Assembly (NCBI GenBank): GCA_017849555.1
Contig: JAFIGU010000047.1
Span: forward strand, 1-64,000
Reading direction: 5' to 3'
Source: Sphingomonas sp.
GTDB taxonomy: Bacteria; Pseudomonadota; Alphaproteobacteria; Sphingomonadales; Sphingomonadaceae
DNA length: 64,000 nucleotides
The notes beneath the pieces are model-generated. The model worked only from the letters and a program-made list of their open reading frames with translations. It made no database searches and was not told where the DNA came from. The translations under genes were made by a program, and so were the position numbers. This document shows, piece after piece, positions 39,690 to 49,642 of this stretch; position 1 is the first letter of the stretch; every line of letters begins with the position of its first letter.

Positions 39690-40874
39690 ATGGCCCCTTC
39701 CCCGCTCCTCCCGATCGACGCAGCGCAGGCGCGCTTGCTCGCGCTCGCACCGGCGATCCCCGCCGAAACCCTGCCGCTCGCCGCCGCCGCCGGACGCTAT
39801 CTGCGCGCACCGGCGACCGCGCGCCGGACCCAGCCGGCGGCGGACCTGTCGGCGATGGACGGCTATGCGATCCGCTTCGCCGACCTGCCCGGCCCGTGGC
39901 AGGTGATCGGCGAGAGCGCCGCGGGCCGCGACTTTGCGGGCACCGTCGCGCCGGGCGAGGCGGTGCGCATCTTTACCGGGGCGGCGATGCCGGGGGGCGC
40001 CGATACCGTATTGGTGCAGGAGGAGGCGCGGCGCGACGGCGCGACGCTGCATCTCGCCGGCGAGGGCCCAACGCGGCGCGCGCGCAATGTCCGTGCGCGA
40101 GGGCTCGACTTTCATGAGGGCGACAATCTCGGCGAAACCGGCGCCGCGCTGACCCCGGCGCGCCTCGCCCTGCTCGCCACCGGCGGCGTCGGCGAGGTGA
40201 GCGTGAGCCGCCGGGTGCGCGTCGCGCTCGCCGCGACCGGCGACGAACTGATCGAGCCGGGCAGCGCTGGCGCCGGCCTTCCGGAATCCAACCGGCTGAT
40301 GCTGCGCGCGATGCTCGCGGACCTGCCGATCGAGATCGTCGATCTCGGCATCCTGCCCGACCGGCTCGACGTGCTGACCCGCGCCTTTGCCGATGTTGCC
40401 GCCGATCTGCTCGTCACCACCGGGGGCGCGTCGGTCGGGGATCATGACCTCGTCCGTCCCGCGCTCGAAGCGGCAGGGGCGGTGATCGATTTCTGGCGCA
40501 TCGCGTTGCGCCCCGGCAAGCCGATGATGGCCGGGCGGCGCGGCGATTGCGCGGTCGTCGGGCTGCCGGGCAATCCGGTTTCGGCGTTCGTGACCGGGTT
40601 GCTGTTCGTCCGCCCGCTCGCCGCGCGGATCGCCGGCGCGCGCGATCCGCTGCCGCGCGCGACGCTTGCCACGCTCGGCGAGGCGCTGCCCGCCAACGGT
40701 GAGCGCACCGATTATATCCGGGCGGAACAACGCGATGGCCGGGTCTATGCGGCGGCGATCCAGGACAGTTCGATGCTCGCCACGCTGGCGCGCGCGACCT
40801 GCCTTATCGTGCGCGCGCCGCATGCGCCGGCGGCGGCGGCGGGCGATATGGCGGAAATCCTCGTCATTGCGTGA
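39690..40874 (+). CDS. moeA: Molybdopterin molybdenumtransferase
   Basis: Inserts molybdate into molybdopterin-AMP, the last step of molybdenum cofactor synthesis. The 394-residue protein has QPAADLSAMDGYAIRFADL (D-x-S-x-x-D-G-Y-A signature), GEAVRIFTGAAMPGGADTVL, the central MogA-like domain with GDELIEPGSAGAGL and LLVTTGGASVGDHDLV, and GKPMMAGRRGDCAVVGLPGNPVS (both ends shown). The start ATG at 39690 has the ribosome binding site aagggagc; the open frame further upstream covers the intergenic region only. Confidence 0.94.
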   Translation: MAPSPLLPIDAAQARLLALAPAIPAETLPLAAAAGRYLRAPATARRTQPAADLSAMDGYAIRFADLPGPWQVIGESAAGRDFAGTVAPGEAVRIFTGAAMPGGADTVLVQEEARRDGATLHLAGEGPTRRARNVRARGLDFHEGDNLGETGAALTPARLALLATGGVGEVSVSRRVRVALAATGDELIEPGSAGAGLPESNRLMLRAMLADLPIEIVDLGILPDRLDVLTRAFADVAADLLVTTGGASVGDHDLVRPALEAAGAVIDFWRIALRPGKPMMAGRRGDCAVVGLPGNPVSAFVTGLLFVRPLAARIAGARDPLPRATLATLGEALPANGERTDYIRAEQRDGRVYAAAIQDSSMLATLARATCLIVRAPHAPAAAAGDMAEILVIA

Positions 40875-40900
40875 CGCGATCGCTTGACCGGCGGCGACAT

Positions 40901-40926
40901 GTTCCGTAAAAGTTCCGCGTCTGTTC
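40901..40926 (+). promoter_or_regulatory. Tandem SOS boxes (LexA operator) of lexA
   Basis: gttc-N7-gttc-N7-gttc: three gttc half sites at 40901, 40912 and 40923, each separated by exactly 7 bases. This is the alphaproteobacterial SOS box GTTC-N7-GTTC, present as two overlapping copies, just before the lexA ribosome binding site. It indicates autorepression. Confidence 0.88.
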
Positions 40927-40944
40927 GCCGCTCGGAGGATCGCA

Positions 40945-41613
40945 ATGCTCACCAGGAAACAGCATGAGCTGATCTGTTTCATCCACGATCGCCTCGCCGA
41001 AACCGGCGTGTCGCCGTCGTTCGAGGAAATGAAGGAGGCGCTCGACCTCAAATCGAAGTCGGGGGTCCACCGGCTGATCAGCGCGCTCGAGGAACGCGGC
41101 TTTCTGCGCCGTCTGCCCAATCGGGCGCGCGCGCTCGAAGTGGTCAAGATGCCCGAGCGGGTCGAGCCGTCGCGCGCCGCTGCTGCCGCTTCTGCGCCGC
41201 CGCGCCGCGCCACGCCCGAACCGGCGAACGATGTGATCGAAATCCCGCTCCACGGCCGGATCGCCGCTGGCCTGCCGATCGAGGCGTTCGAGGGATCGAG
41301 CACCTTGCCGGTCCCCGCCGCCTTGCTCGGTTCGGGCGAGCATTTCGCGCTCGAAGTGGCGGGGGATTCGATGGTCGAGGCGGGAATCCTCGACGGCGAT
41401 TATGCGCTGATCCGCCGCACCGAAAGCGCGCGCGACGGGGAGATCGTCGTCGCGCTGATCGACGATAGCGAGGCGACGCTCAAATATTTCCGCCGCGAAG
41501 GCGCGATGGTCCGGCTCGATCCGGCCAACCGCAGCTATGATCCGCAACGCTATGCCCCGGCGCAGGTGCGCGTGCAGGGCAAGCTCGCGGGGCTGTTGCG
41601 GCGCTACGACTGA
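40945..41613 (+). CDS. lexA: LexA repressor (SOS regulator)
   Basis: Represses DNA-repair genes and self-cleaves when RecA is active. The 222-residue protein has the winged-helix N-terminus [17 protein letters not shown] and [19 protein letters not shown] (recognition helix). A variable linker leads to the cleavage site [14 protein letters not shown] (between Ala108 and Gly109). The catalytic dyad is Ser142 in [14 protein letters not shown] and Lys180 in [12 protein letters not shown] ggagg ribosome binding site precedes the ATG. The 3' end overlaps comEC by 10 bases in the opposite orientation. Confidence 0.97.
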   Translation: MLTRKQHELICFIHDRLAETGVSPSFEEMKEALDLKSKSGVHRLISALEERGFLRRLPNRARALEVVKMPERVEPSRAAAAASAPPRRATPEPANDVIEIPLHGRIAAGLPIEAFEGSSTLPVPAALLGSGEHFALEVAGDSMVEAGILDGDYALIRRTESARDGEIVVALIDDSEATLKYFRREGAMVRLDPANRSYDPQRYAPAQVRVQGKLAGLLRRYD

Positions 41614-43880
41614 ACAAGGTGCCGCCGGCTTTCGGGCCGGTTGCGCTGTCGGGCGGGAAGACCTGCCCCGCCGGTCGGGCTTTGCGGTAAGTCGATATCG
41701 TCCGCGGCGATATCCGTCGCCTCCACCCACGGATGCCGGTCGCCGGGCGTGCGCACGGTCGTCACCCGCCCGCTCGCCAGCGTCAGCGCGAGGCCGCCGG
41801 TGCGTGCCAGCGCAGGCCGGTCGAGCAGCAGCCAGCGCGGTACGCAGCCGCGCGGCAGGCGGCGGTCGCTGATCACGATATCGGCGTCACGGCATGCCGC
41901 GAGGAGCCTGCGCCACGGCGGCAGATAGGGGCTGCGGGTGGCGAGGATGCGCCAGCGTCGTCCGCCGCTCTCGCGTACGACCAGGCAGGCATCGCGCGTG
42001 CAGCGTGCATCGGGCTGTTCGGACAGGAGCAGCGGATCGTCATCGCTTCCGGCATTTTCCGCCAGCGTGTCGCGGACATAATCGCCTGCGCGATCGCGCA
42101 GCAGCGCGAGGTCGCCGCGCGCGGTGCGGATCGCGACGTGCCGTCCATCGCCGGTAACGAGCAAATCGGGCGCCGGGGTCGCCAGCGCCCATGCCGCGCC
42201 GGCGAGCGACGGCGCCAACCCCAGCAGCCGCCAGCGCGTCCGCCACAGCGCCAACCACAGCCCGCCGGCGGCGATCAGCGCATAGGCGCCGCCCGGCATC
42301 GCGGGGAGCATCGTCACCGCCCCCGGCGCCGCGGCGGTGGTCCGCGCGATCCATAGCAGCAAAGCCAGCGCCTTGCCGGTCAGCCACCACGCCGGCGCGC
42401 CCAGCCCCGCAATATCGAGCAGCAGCGCCAGCGCCTCCAGCGGCATGACGACGAAGGTGGTGAGCGGAATCGCGACGATATTCGCCACCGCACCGTAAAT
42501 CCCCGCGCGGTGAAAATGGTAGATCGCGATCGGCATCAGCGCCACTTCGATCGCCACCCCGGTGAGGAGCAATGACGCGCCGCCGCGCGCGACGCGTGCG
42601 ACCCACGCCTCGTCGCGCTTCATGAACCAGCCGCGCACCACCGGATGCTCGTGCAAGGCGACGATCGTCGTCACCGCGGCGAAGGAGAGTTGGAAGCTCG
42701 GCCCGACCAGCGATTCGGGCCATAGCAGGAGGACGATCAGCGCGCCTGCCGCGACCAGCCGCAACGTGATCGCCTCGCGCCCCAGCGCCATCGCCGCGAG
42801 CACCAGCAGCGCCGCGATGCAGCTACGGATCGTCGGGACCTCGCTGCCGGTAAGCAGGGTATAGCCGATCGCCACCGATGCAGCGGTGGCCGCGGCGAGC
42901 AGCGGCACGCGCCCGGTCAGCGCCAGCCGCCGGCTAAGCGCGAGCAGGCGCGAGGCGAGCAGCATCGTGATCGCCACCGCCGCGGTGATATGCAGCCCGC
43001 TGACCGACAACAGATGCGCCAGCCCCGATCGGCGCATCGCCTCGGCATCGTCCTCGCCGATCGCGCCGGTATCGCCGGTCGCCAGCGCCGCCGCGATGCC
43101 GCCGACGCTGCCGCCGAGCTGCGCGTGGATGTGACGGGTCAGCCGCACGCGCAGCCCCTCCCCCGCCGCCGCGCCCGACAGGATCGTCACCGGGGCGAAG
43201 CCGCGCCCGGTCGCCCCCAGCCCGTCGAACCACGCGACCCGTGCGAAATCGTAGGCGCCGGGCACCGCGGGCGGCGCGGGCGACATCAGTCTCGCCCGCA
43301 GCGCGATGATCGCGCCAGGCGCGAGGCCGCGCGGCGCATCAGAGGTGGTGAGGTTGACGCGAATGCGCGTGGGCGCGGATACCGGCCTGCGATCGAGCCA
43401 GCGCGTCGGCGCCAGCGTCAGCCGGATGAGATCGCGCGCGGGCAGCGGCCGCGCCTGGACCACCCGCGCCTCGAAACGCACGATCATCGCGCGCGGCAGC
43501 ACCGGGGCGCCGGCGTGCTCGGCATGCACCCACACCGATCCGACCCCGAAAGCGAGCGCGACACCGCCGATCGCAATACTGGGCGCGAGCCGCCCGCCGC
43601 GCGAGAGCGCCGTCGCGAATGCCGCCGTCCCCGCCGCGGCCAGCATCGTCGCGATCCATAGCCGGGGGTCGGGGAGCGCGAACCACAGGATGACGCCCGT
43701 GCCGAGACACACCGGAAGCCACAGCACGATCTGATCGCGCTCGGCCTCCAGCCAGCGCTCGATCGCGCCGTAACGCGGCCGGGGCTGATCGGTTGTTTCC
43801 GCGAAGGCGGGAATCGGCTGCCCGAGATCAGGCGACAATGTCGCAACGCCGGCGGGAGGAGCGCTCGACCCGCTCCTCAT
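41604..43880 (-). CDS. comEC: ComEC/Rec2 family DNA-uptake channel protein
   Basis: Polytopic inner-membrane channel for transforming DNA. From the ATG at 43880 the product has 758 residues. It contains the N-terminal DUF4131 region ([15 protein letters not shown] onward), the OB-like region [12 protein letters not shown], the competence domain with [20 protein letters not shown] (the ComEC signature) and a large C-terminal soluble domain ([22 protein letters not shown]) that lacks the usual metallo-beta-lactamase His cluster. The first about 35 residues are partly encoded by palindromic-repeat sequence, so the true start may lie further in. Confidence 0.88.
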   Translation of the reverse strand: MRSGSSAPPAGVATLSPDLGQPIPAFAETTDQPRPRYGAIERWLEAERDQIVLWLPVCLGTGVILWFALPDPRLWIATMLAAAGTAAFATALSRGGRLAPSIAIGGVALAFGVGSVWVHAEHAGAPVLPRAMIVRFEARVVQARPLPARDLIRLTLAPTRWLDRRPVSAPTRIRVNLTTSDAPRGLAPGAIIALRARLMSPAPPAVPGAYDFARVAWFDGLGATGRGFAPVTILSGAAAGEGLRVRLTRHIHAQLGGSVGGIAAALATGDTGAIGEDDAEAMRRSGLAHLLSVSGLHITAAVAITMLLASRLLALSRRLALTGRVPLLAAATAASVAIGYTLLTGSEVPTIRSCIAALLVLAAMALGREAITLRLVAAGALIVLLLWPESLVGPSFQLSFAAVTTIVALHEHPVVRGWFMKRDEAWVARVARGGASLLLTGVAIEVALMPIAIYHFHRAGIYGAVANIVAIPLTTFVVMPLEALALLLDIAGLGAPAWWLTGKALALLLWIARTTAAAPGAVTMLPAMPGGAYALIAAGGLWLALWRTRWRLLGLAPSLAGAAWALATPAPDLLVTGDGRHVAIRTARGDLALLRDRAGDYVRDTLAENAGSDDDPLLLSEQPDARCTRDACLVVRESGGRRWRILATRSPYLPPWRRLLAACRDADIVISDRRLPRGCVPRWLLLDRPALARTGGLALTLASGRVTTVRTPGDRHPWVEATDIAADDIDLPQSPTGGAGLPARQRNRPESRRHLVQS

Positions 43881-43883
43881 GTA

Positions 43884-43965
43884 TCCCTGCGAAGGCGGAG
43901 ACCCGGGGAGAGGGAGCGTAACCTTGCGGAATGCGGGGCTGGGTCCCCGCCTTCGCGGGGACGCG
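43884..43965. repeat. Diverged cgaaggcgg-type inverted repeat
   Basis: ccctgcgaaggcggagaccc on the left and gggtccccgccttcgcgggg on the right form a diverged member of the cattcccgcgaaggcgggaa family, directly upstream of the chosen comEC start and before the divergent gltX promoter. Confidence 0.65.
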
Positions 43966-44134
43966 AGGAGGGGCCGCCACGCCGCCGTTCGCACGCCGCC
44001 CTTCGAAGCCGCGCTGCCCGTTCACCCTCCCTCTCCCCCTTCGATCGCGAAGGTTTGTCGCGCCACCGGGCGCGTGCTAGGGGCGCCCCCGGCCCTCTAG
44101 GCCATGTCGTAATTCAGCTTGGGAGCAAGCGCGT

Positions 44135-45562
44135 TTGAGCGCAACCACCGATCTTGCCGGCGAGAGCGAGCGTGATGCCTCGGTCGTCACCCGTTTCGCC
44201 CCTTCCCCCACCGGCTTCCTTCACTTGGGCGGCGCGCGCACCGCGCTGTTCAACCTGCTGTTCGCGCGCCACCACGGCGGCAAGTTCCTGCTGCGGATCG
44301 AGGATACCGATCGCGCGCGCTCGACCCAGCCGGCGATCGACGCGATTCTCTCGGGCCTGAAATGGCTCGGGCTCGACTGGGACGGCGACGCCGTGTTCCA
44401 GTTCGAGCGCGCCGCGCGGCATGCCGAGGTCGCCGAGGCGATGCTCGCCAGCGGCAACGCCTATCGCTGCTACCTCACCCCCGAGGAACTGGCGCAGATG
44501 CGCACCGAGGCGGAAGCCGCGAAGAAGCCGCTGCGCATCCGCTCGCCGTGGCGCGACAAGGTGCCGAACGACCCGGGCGCGCCGCACGTCATCCGGCTCA
44601 AGGCACCGCTCGACGGCGCGGTCACGATCCACGATCGCGTCCAGGGCGAGGTGACGGTGCAGAATGCCGAGCTCGACGATCTCGTGCTGCTCCGCTCGGA
44701 CGGCACGCCGACCTATATGCTCGCGGTGGTGGTCGACGATCACGACATGGGCGTCACGCATGTCATCCGCGGCGACGACCATCTCAACAACGCCTTCCGC
44801 CAGTTGCCGATCTATCGCGCGATGGGCTGGCCCGAGCCGGTTTATGCGCATATCCCGCTGATCCACGGCGCGGACGGTGCCAAGCTGTCCAAGCGGCACG
44901 GCGCGGTGGGGATCGAGGCCTATCGCGACGAGTTGGGCATCCTGCCCGAGGCGCTCGACAATTATCTGCTCCGCCTCGGCTGGGGCCACGGCGATGCCGA
45001 GATCATCAGCCGCGAACAGGCGATCGAATGGTTCGATCTCGGCGCGGTGGGCAAATCGGCGTCGCGGTTCGATCTCAAGAAGCTCGAACATCTCAACGGC
45101 CATTATATCCGCGAGGCGGACGACGCGCGGCTCGCCGGGCTGGTCGCGGCGCGACTCGGGCGTTCGGACGATGCCGCGACGCTCAATCTGCTGACCCGCG
45201 CGATGCCTGCGCTCAAGCCGCGTGCGGCAAACCTCAACGAGTTGACCGACGGCACCGCTTTCCTCTTCGCCACCCGCCCGCTCGTCATCGACGATGCGGC
45301 ACGCGGGCTGCTGGAGGGTGAAGCGCCCGCGTTGCTGTCGCAACTGCACAGCGCTCTTGACGCGGTGCACAACTGGGATACGGAGGCGCTCGAAGATGCG
45401 GTACGCCGCGTGGCCGAAACGGCGGGCGTCAAGCTCGGTCAGGTCGCACAGCCGCTTCGTGCCGCACTCACCGGGCGCAAGACCTCGCCGGGCATCTTCG
45501 ACGTGCTGGCCCTTCTGGGCCGCGACGAAAGCCTGGCGCGGATCGCCGACCAGATGCGTTAA
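44135..45562 (+). CDS. gltX: Glutamate-tRNA ligase
   Basis: Charges tRNA-Glu (and often tRNA-Gln in this phylum, then amidated). The 475-residue class I synthetase has the HIGH-like motif [18 protein letters not shown] and the KMSKS-like motif [12 protein letters not shown]. The C-terminal anticodon-binding part is normal length. It initiates at TTG 44135 with the ribosome binding site gggag about 9 bases before. It is followed by gltA after 20 bases. Confidence 0.95.
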   Translation: MSATTDLAGESERDASVVTRFAPSPTGFLHLGGARTALFNLLFARHHGGKFLLRIEDTDRARSTQPAIDAILSGLKWLGLDWDGDAVFQFERAARHAEVAEAMLASGNAYRCYLTPEELAQMRTEAEAAKKPLRIRSPWRDKVPNDPGAPHVIRLKAPLDGAVTIHDRVQGEVTVQNAELDDLVLLRSDGTPTYMLAVVVDDHDMGVTHVIRGDDHLNNAFRQLPIYRAMGWPEPVYAHIPLIHGADGAKLSKRHGAVGIEAYRDELGILPEALDNYLLRLGWGHGDAEIISREQAIEWFDLGAVGKSASRFDLKKLEHLNGHYIREADDARLAGLVAARLGRSDDAATLNLLTRAMPALKPRAANLNELTDGTAFLFATRPLVIDDAARGLLEGEAPALLSQLHSALDAVHNWDTEALEDAVRRVAETAGVKLGQVAQPLRAALTGRKTSPGIFDVLALLGRDESLARIADQMR

Positions 45563-45581
45563 GCAGGGGTAAGGAGACCAC

Positions 45582-46865
45582 ATGACCGATACCGCCGAGC
45601 TTTCCCTTGCCGGGAAGAATTCCGAATATCCTGTCCTGTCCGGTACGGTTGGGCCGGATGTGGTTGATATCCGTAAGCTTTACGGCGCGACCGGCGCCTT
45701 CACCTACGATCCGGGTTTCACCTCCACCGCCTCCTGCCGCTCGGCGCTGACCTATATCGACGGTGACGAAGGCGTGCTGCTCCACCGCGGCTATCCGATC
45801 GGCGAGCTGGCCGAACAGTCGAGCTTCATGGAAGTCGCCTATCTCCTGCTCAACGGCGAGCTGCCGTCGGCGGACGAGCTGGGCAAGTTCGAGACGACGA
45901 TCACCCGCCACACGATGCTGCACGAACAGCTCGCGACCTTCTATCGCGGGTTCCGCCGCGACGCGCATCCGATGGCGGTGATGTGCGGCGTGGTCGGCGC
46001 GCTGTCGGCTTTCTACCACGATTCGACCGACATCCACGATCCGCAGCAGCGGATGATCGCCTCGCACCGGCTGATCGCCAAGATGCCGACGATCGCGGCG
46101 ATGGCCTATAAGTACAGCGTCGGGCAGCCGTTCCTCTACCCGGACAACTCGCTGAGCTACACCGGCAACTTCCTGCGCATGACGTTCGGCGTCCCGGCCG
46201 AGCAATATGAGGTCCACCCGGCGGTGGAAAAGGCGATGGACCGGATCTTCATCCTCCACGCCGACCACGAGCAGAATGCCTCGACCTCGACCGTCCGGCT
46301 CGCCGGTTCGTCGGGCGCCCATCCGCTCGCGTGCATCGCGGCGGGGGTCGCCTGCCTGTGGGGCCCGGCGCACGGCGGCGCCAACGAGGCGGCGCTCAAC
46401 ATGCTGCACGAGATCGGCACCCCCGATCGCATCCCCGAATCCATCGCGCGCGCGAAGGACAAGAACGATCCGTTCCGCCTGATGGGCTTCGGCCACCGCG
46501 TCTATAAGAATTACGATCCGCGCGCGACCGTGATGCAGAAGACGGTGCGCGAGGTGTTCGATGCGCTCAAGGTCAGCGACCCGGTATTCGAAACCGCGCT
46601 GCGGCTCGAGGAAATCGCGCTCAACGACAGCTATTTCGTCGAGAAGAAGCTGTTCCCGAACGTCGATTTCTATTCGGGCGTGATCCTCTCCGCGATCGGC
46701 TTCCCGACCTCGATGTTCACCGCGCTGTTCGCGCTGGCGCGCACCGTCGGCTGGGTCGCACAGTGGAACGAGATGATCACCGATCCCGACCAGAAGATCG
46801 GCCGCCCGCGTCAGCTCTACACCGGGCCGACGCAGCGCAGCTATGTGCCGATGACCGAGCGCTGA
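45582..46865 (+). CDS. gltA: Citrate synthase
   Basis: Condenses acetyl-CoA with oxaloacetate to begin the TCA cycle. The 427-residue type II enzyme has the active-site sequences [20 protein letters not shown] (first catalytic His region), [15 protein letters not shown] and [14 protein letters not shown] (second His), with Asp in PNVDFYSG. The spacing to gltX suggests shared transcription. Confidence 0.97.
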   Translation: MTDTAELSLAGKNSEYPVLSGTVGPDVVDIRKLYGATGAFTYDPGFTSTASCRSALTYIDGDEGVLLHRGYPIGELAEQSSFMEVAYLLLNGELPSADELGKFETTITRHTMLHEQLATFYRGFRRDAHPMAVMCGVVGALSAFYHDSTDIHDPQQRMIASHRLIAKMPTIAAMAYKYSVGQPFLYPDNSLSYTGNFLRMTFGVPAEQYEVHPAVEKAMDRIFILHADHEQNASTSTVRLAGSSGAHPLACIAAGVACLWGPAHGGANEAALNMLHEIGTPDRIPESIARAKDKNDPFRLMGFGHRVYKNYDPRATVMQKTVREVFDALKVSDPVFETALRLEEIALNDSYFVEKKLFPNVDFYSGVILSAIGFPTSMFTALFALARTVGWVAQWNEMITDPDQKIGRPRQLYTGPTQRSYVPMTER

Positions 46866-46888
46866 TCCGAACCATCTGAACCAAAAGC

Positions 46889-46971
46889 GCCATGCCGGGC
46901 TCGACCCGGCATCCAGAGCCTCAAGTGCCGTCGCACGTCGCCCTGGATGCCGGATCAAGTCCGGCATGACG
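46889..46971. repeat. catgccggacttgatccggc-type inverted repeat
   Basis: A full copy with arms gccatgccgggctcgacccg and ggatcaagtccggcatgacg, just after gltA. Confidence 0.8.
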
Positions 46972-46995
46972 TTTATATGGCGTGTTAAACAAGAC

Positions 46996-47074
46996 CCGTT
47001 CGCCCTGAGCTTGTCGAAGGGCGTCCTGTCATTCGTGAAGTGGGGTCGCCCTTCGACAGGCTCAGGGCGAACGG
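46996..47074. repeat. ttcgccctgagcttgtcgaa-type inverted repeat
   Basis: A full copy with arms cgttcgccctgagcttgtcg and cttcgacaggctcagggcga, directly following another repeat family and preceding the sensor-kinase-like gene end. Confidence 0.85.
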
Positions 47075-47105
47075 TGGATAGCGGTCCGCCTAAACGGAGC
47101 CCGTC

Positions 47106-48458
47106 TCAGCGCGCCGTAACCGTCGCCGGCACCAGCGGCAGCGCGAGCATGAACCGCGCGCCTTCGCCCGGCGCGCTGTCGAGCTCGATCGCCCCGCCCA
47201 TCGCGCGCGCCAGCCGGCGCGAGATATAGAGGCCGAGCCCGCTTCCGCCCGGCTCACGCGGATCGACGCGGGCGAATTTCTCGAACACCCGCGCCTGATC
47301 CTCCGGCGCGATGCCCTTGCCCTGATCGGCGACGATCGCCACCGCGCGCGCGCCGTCGCGCTGGATGCGCAGCCACACCGTCCCGCCGCGCGGCGAATAG
47401 CGCAGCGCATTGCCGATCAGATTGACCAGGATCTGCAACACGCGGCGGAATTCCCCGCTCGCCACCAGCGGCGCATCGAGCCCCTGCGTGTCGAGCGTCA
47501 CCCCCGCGTCGGCGGCGCGCACCGCGAACAGCCCGGCGGCGCGGCGCATCACATCGGCGAGATCGACCGGTTCGGTCAGGATCGTGAAATCGTCGCGCTC
47601 GACCGCCTCGATATCGGCGAGATCGTCGACCAGCCCTATCAGATGCCGCCCGGCGCTGGCGATATCGGCGGCGTAATCGACATAATGCGGGTCGATCGGC
47701 CCGTCCTCGGCGGCGTTGATGCTGTCCGCGCTGGCGATGATCCGCGTCAGCGGCGCACGCAATATGCCGTCGAGCCGGGTGTTGAAGGTGGCGGCGACAT
47801 CCTCGGCCGGCGTCGCTTTCGTCGCCTCCGCCGGGAACACCCCGCCGACGAAGCCAGCGAACACCCCCGCCGCATTGCGCCGCGCGGTCGCGGCGAGCGT
47901 CACGCTGCCGCCGCCGTTGCGGATCACCGCCGCCTGACGATCGAAATCGCGCTGCATCGCCAGCGCCTCGAGCAAGGGCATGCCCCCGGCCGCGTCGGGC
48001 TGGAGGGTGAACAGATCGGTCAGCGGCTTGCCGATCAGCGACGGCGCGTCGAACCCGCGCCCGTCGCCGATTTCCGACGGCAGACGGGTGAGCCGCAACG
48101 TCGCATCGGCCTCCCACAGCCACAAGGCGCCCGGCGGCGGGGCGGCGTGGACGCTGCCGGTCGCGCGCCACGCCGGGCGCTCGCGCATCGGCGAAACCGA
48201 CAGCGACACGCCGTCCGATCCGGGGTTGGCGCGGACCCAGCATTCGAGATCGGCCTCGGCATCGGCGATCACCACCGTGCGCTGGACGAGGATGCGCAGC
48301 CGTCGCGCGAGCCGGACCACCGTGGCGAGCTGCGGGATCGCGAGCAATTCGCCGACCGCCCCCCCGGCGCGTTCGTTGAGCGCGGCGAAATCGGGGTCCG
48401 CCGCGATCAGCCGGTCATGCTGGTCGAAGCGCGCGGTGAGGAGGCGGCCGTCGGTCAT
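47106..48458 (-). CDS. Sensor histidine kinase-like protein without the phospho-acceptor His
   Basis: The 450-residue soluble protein starts MTDGRLLTARFDQHDRLIAA. Two PAS-like segments occupy the first about 220 residues (LTARFDQHDRLIAADPDFAA; SLIGKPLTDLFTLQPDAAGG). A HisKA-like helix follows, then a full HATPase_c domain with N box LVNLIGNALRYSPRGG, G1 DQGKGIAPED and G2 GSGLGLYISRRL. In the HisKA helix the sequence is RLDGILRAPLTRIIASAD, where Gly replaces the phosphorylated His (usual SHELRTPL). It may act as an ATP-dependent regulator rather than a phosphoryl donor. Its ATG overlaps the DUF2336 stop by 4 bases. Confidence 0.75.
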   Translation of the reverse strand: MTDGRLLTARFDQHDRLIAADPDFAALNERAGGAVGELLAIPQLATVVRLARRLRILVQRTVVIADAEADLECWVRANPGSDGVSLSVSPMRERPAWRATGSVHAAPPPGALWLWEADATLRLTRLPSEIGDGRGFDAPSLIGKPLTDLFTLQPDAAGGMPLLEALAMQRDFDRQAAVIRNGGGSVTLAATARRNAAGVFAGFVGGVFPAEATKATPAEDVAATFNTRLDGILRAPLTRIIASADSINAAEDGPIDPHYVDYAADIASAGRHLIGLVDDLADIEAVERDDFTILTEPVDLADVMRRAAGLFAVRAADAGVTLDTQGLDAPLVASGEFRRVLQILVNLIGNALRYSPRGGTVWLRIQRDGARAVAIVADQGKGIAPEDQARVFEKFARVDPREPGGSGLGLYISRRLARAMGGAIELDSAPGEGARFMLALPLVPATVTAR

Positions 48459-49534
48459 GCGCGGCGCAACCGTTCGATCGCGCGAATGGCGCGGCGGAAA
48501 TCGGGGTGGAGCGACAAAGGCGCGAGCGCCTCGCGCGCGGCGAGCACCGGGATCGCCGCGATCGTATCGAGCTGATCGGCGAACGCCTCGATATCGCGCC
48601 GCGGATCGGCGTCGGACAGCAGCAAGGCAACGCGCGCCAGCGCCTCGCGCGGGAAGCCATGCGCGCGCAGCGCGAGCCACAGCCGATCGCCCTCGGCATC
48701 GAGCAGCAGCGCGCGCGCTTCGCGCAGATCGACCCGCTGGACATAAGCGAGCAGCGCCGCCGCCAGCTCGGCCTTGCCCTCGCCCAGCGCTTCGGCGAGC
48801 AGATCGGGCAATTCCTCCGCACGCGCATCGATCGCCGCCGCCAGCCTGAGCGCGATCGTATCGAGCCGCGCGCCGTCGTCATGCGCATCGATGCTGCGCG
48901 ACGCCGCCTCGACCAAGGCGCGGTCGGCCGCCGGCCCCTGCGCCTCACGCAACGCCGCCGCCACCCACCAGACGAGGCGGCGATGCAGGTCCGCCGGCAG
49001 ATCGACCGACCGCCCGCTGCCCGCCTCGCGCCGGCCCTCGGCGATGATGTAATCGCGTGCCGCCGCGCCGACGACATTGTCGTCGCCCTGCGCCAGCCGG
49101 GCGAGCAGCATCACCGGCGCGCCGGGCTCACGATTCGCCCCCAACGCCGCGCCGAGCAAAGCCAGCCGAAGCTGGCCGATCACCTCGGCCATCAGATCCT
49201 GATCGCGCAACAGCCCGGCATCGAGCAGCCGTCGCATCGTCTCGGCCGGGCGCGGGGTGATCACCCCGCCCGCGCCATCCTCGCCGCGCGCGAGCACGCG
49301 GGTGGCGTGGGTCGCCAGTTCGCGCTCGATCCGCTCGAGCAACGCGCCGATCGCCGCGCGCAGCATCGCGCGGGTGCGATCATCGAGCCGATCGTGATCG
49401 TTGAGGAAAAAATCGTCGATCGCGGTTTCCAGCCGCCGCCACGCCCGCGAATCGGCCTCGGCCGCGCGCACGAAGATCGGCGCGGCGTCGGGAGCGATCG
49501 CACGCAAAGGGCCGTTCGGATCGACCGTCATCAC
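48455..49534 (-). CDS. DUF2336 family protein
   Basis: 359 residues, no signal peptide or membrane segment, mostly helical and Ala/Arg/Glu/Asp-rich. The internal HEAT-like repeats (LLARLAQGDDNVVGAAARDY; LLDAGLLRDQDLMAEVIGQ) match DUF2336, a family common in alphaproteobacteria. It is translationally coupled to the histidine-less kinase-like gene (ATGA overlap). The gene pair suggests a common function in signalling, but no biochemical role is established. It follows the nucleotidyltransferase-like membrane gene on the same strand. Confidence 0.75.
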   Translation of the reverse strand: MMTVDPNGPLRAIAPDAAPIFVRAAEADSRAWRRLETAIDDFFLNDHDRLDDRTRAMLRAAIGALLERIERELATHATRVLARGEDGAGGVITPRPAETMRRLLDAGLLRDQDLMAEVIGQLRLALLGAALGANREPGAPVMLLARLAQGDDNVVGAAARDYIIAEGRREAGSGRSVDLPADLHRRLVWWVAAALREAQGPAADRALVEAASRSIDAHDDGARLDTIALRLAAAIDARAEELPDLLAEALGEGKAELAAALLAYVQRVDLREARALLLDAEGDRLWLALRAHGFPREALARVALLLSDADPRRDIEAFADQLDTIAAIPVLAAREALAPLSLHPDFRRAIRAIERLRRA

Positions 49535-49568
49535 CGTACTTTTAACTTCAATGTCGTTAAGACGCGAC

Positions 49569-49642
49569 TAAGAGTCTTTTTGGCGAATGCCCGTTTCGGG
49601 TCATTGCGTGCGGTGAAACCGCTTTTCCCAAACAGACTCTTA
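49569..49642. repeat. Long imperfect inverted repeat between two minus-strand genes
   Basis: taagagtct (49569-49577) and agactctta (49634-49642) are perfect complements and extend inward with tttgg/ccaaa. The interior also folds into smaller stems (gcccgtttcgggt; gcggtgaaaccgc). It overlaps the 3' end of the upstream gene (stop at 49640) and lies 35 bases before the DUF2336 start. It may act as an attenuator or terminator. Confidence 0.55.

Noticed and set aside
49545..49565. TTAA-type pair (ttaa ... ttaa) considered as a CtrA box
   Set aside because: Spacing between the two halves is 11, not 7, bases, and the sites lie within A/T-rich intergenic sequence.
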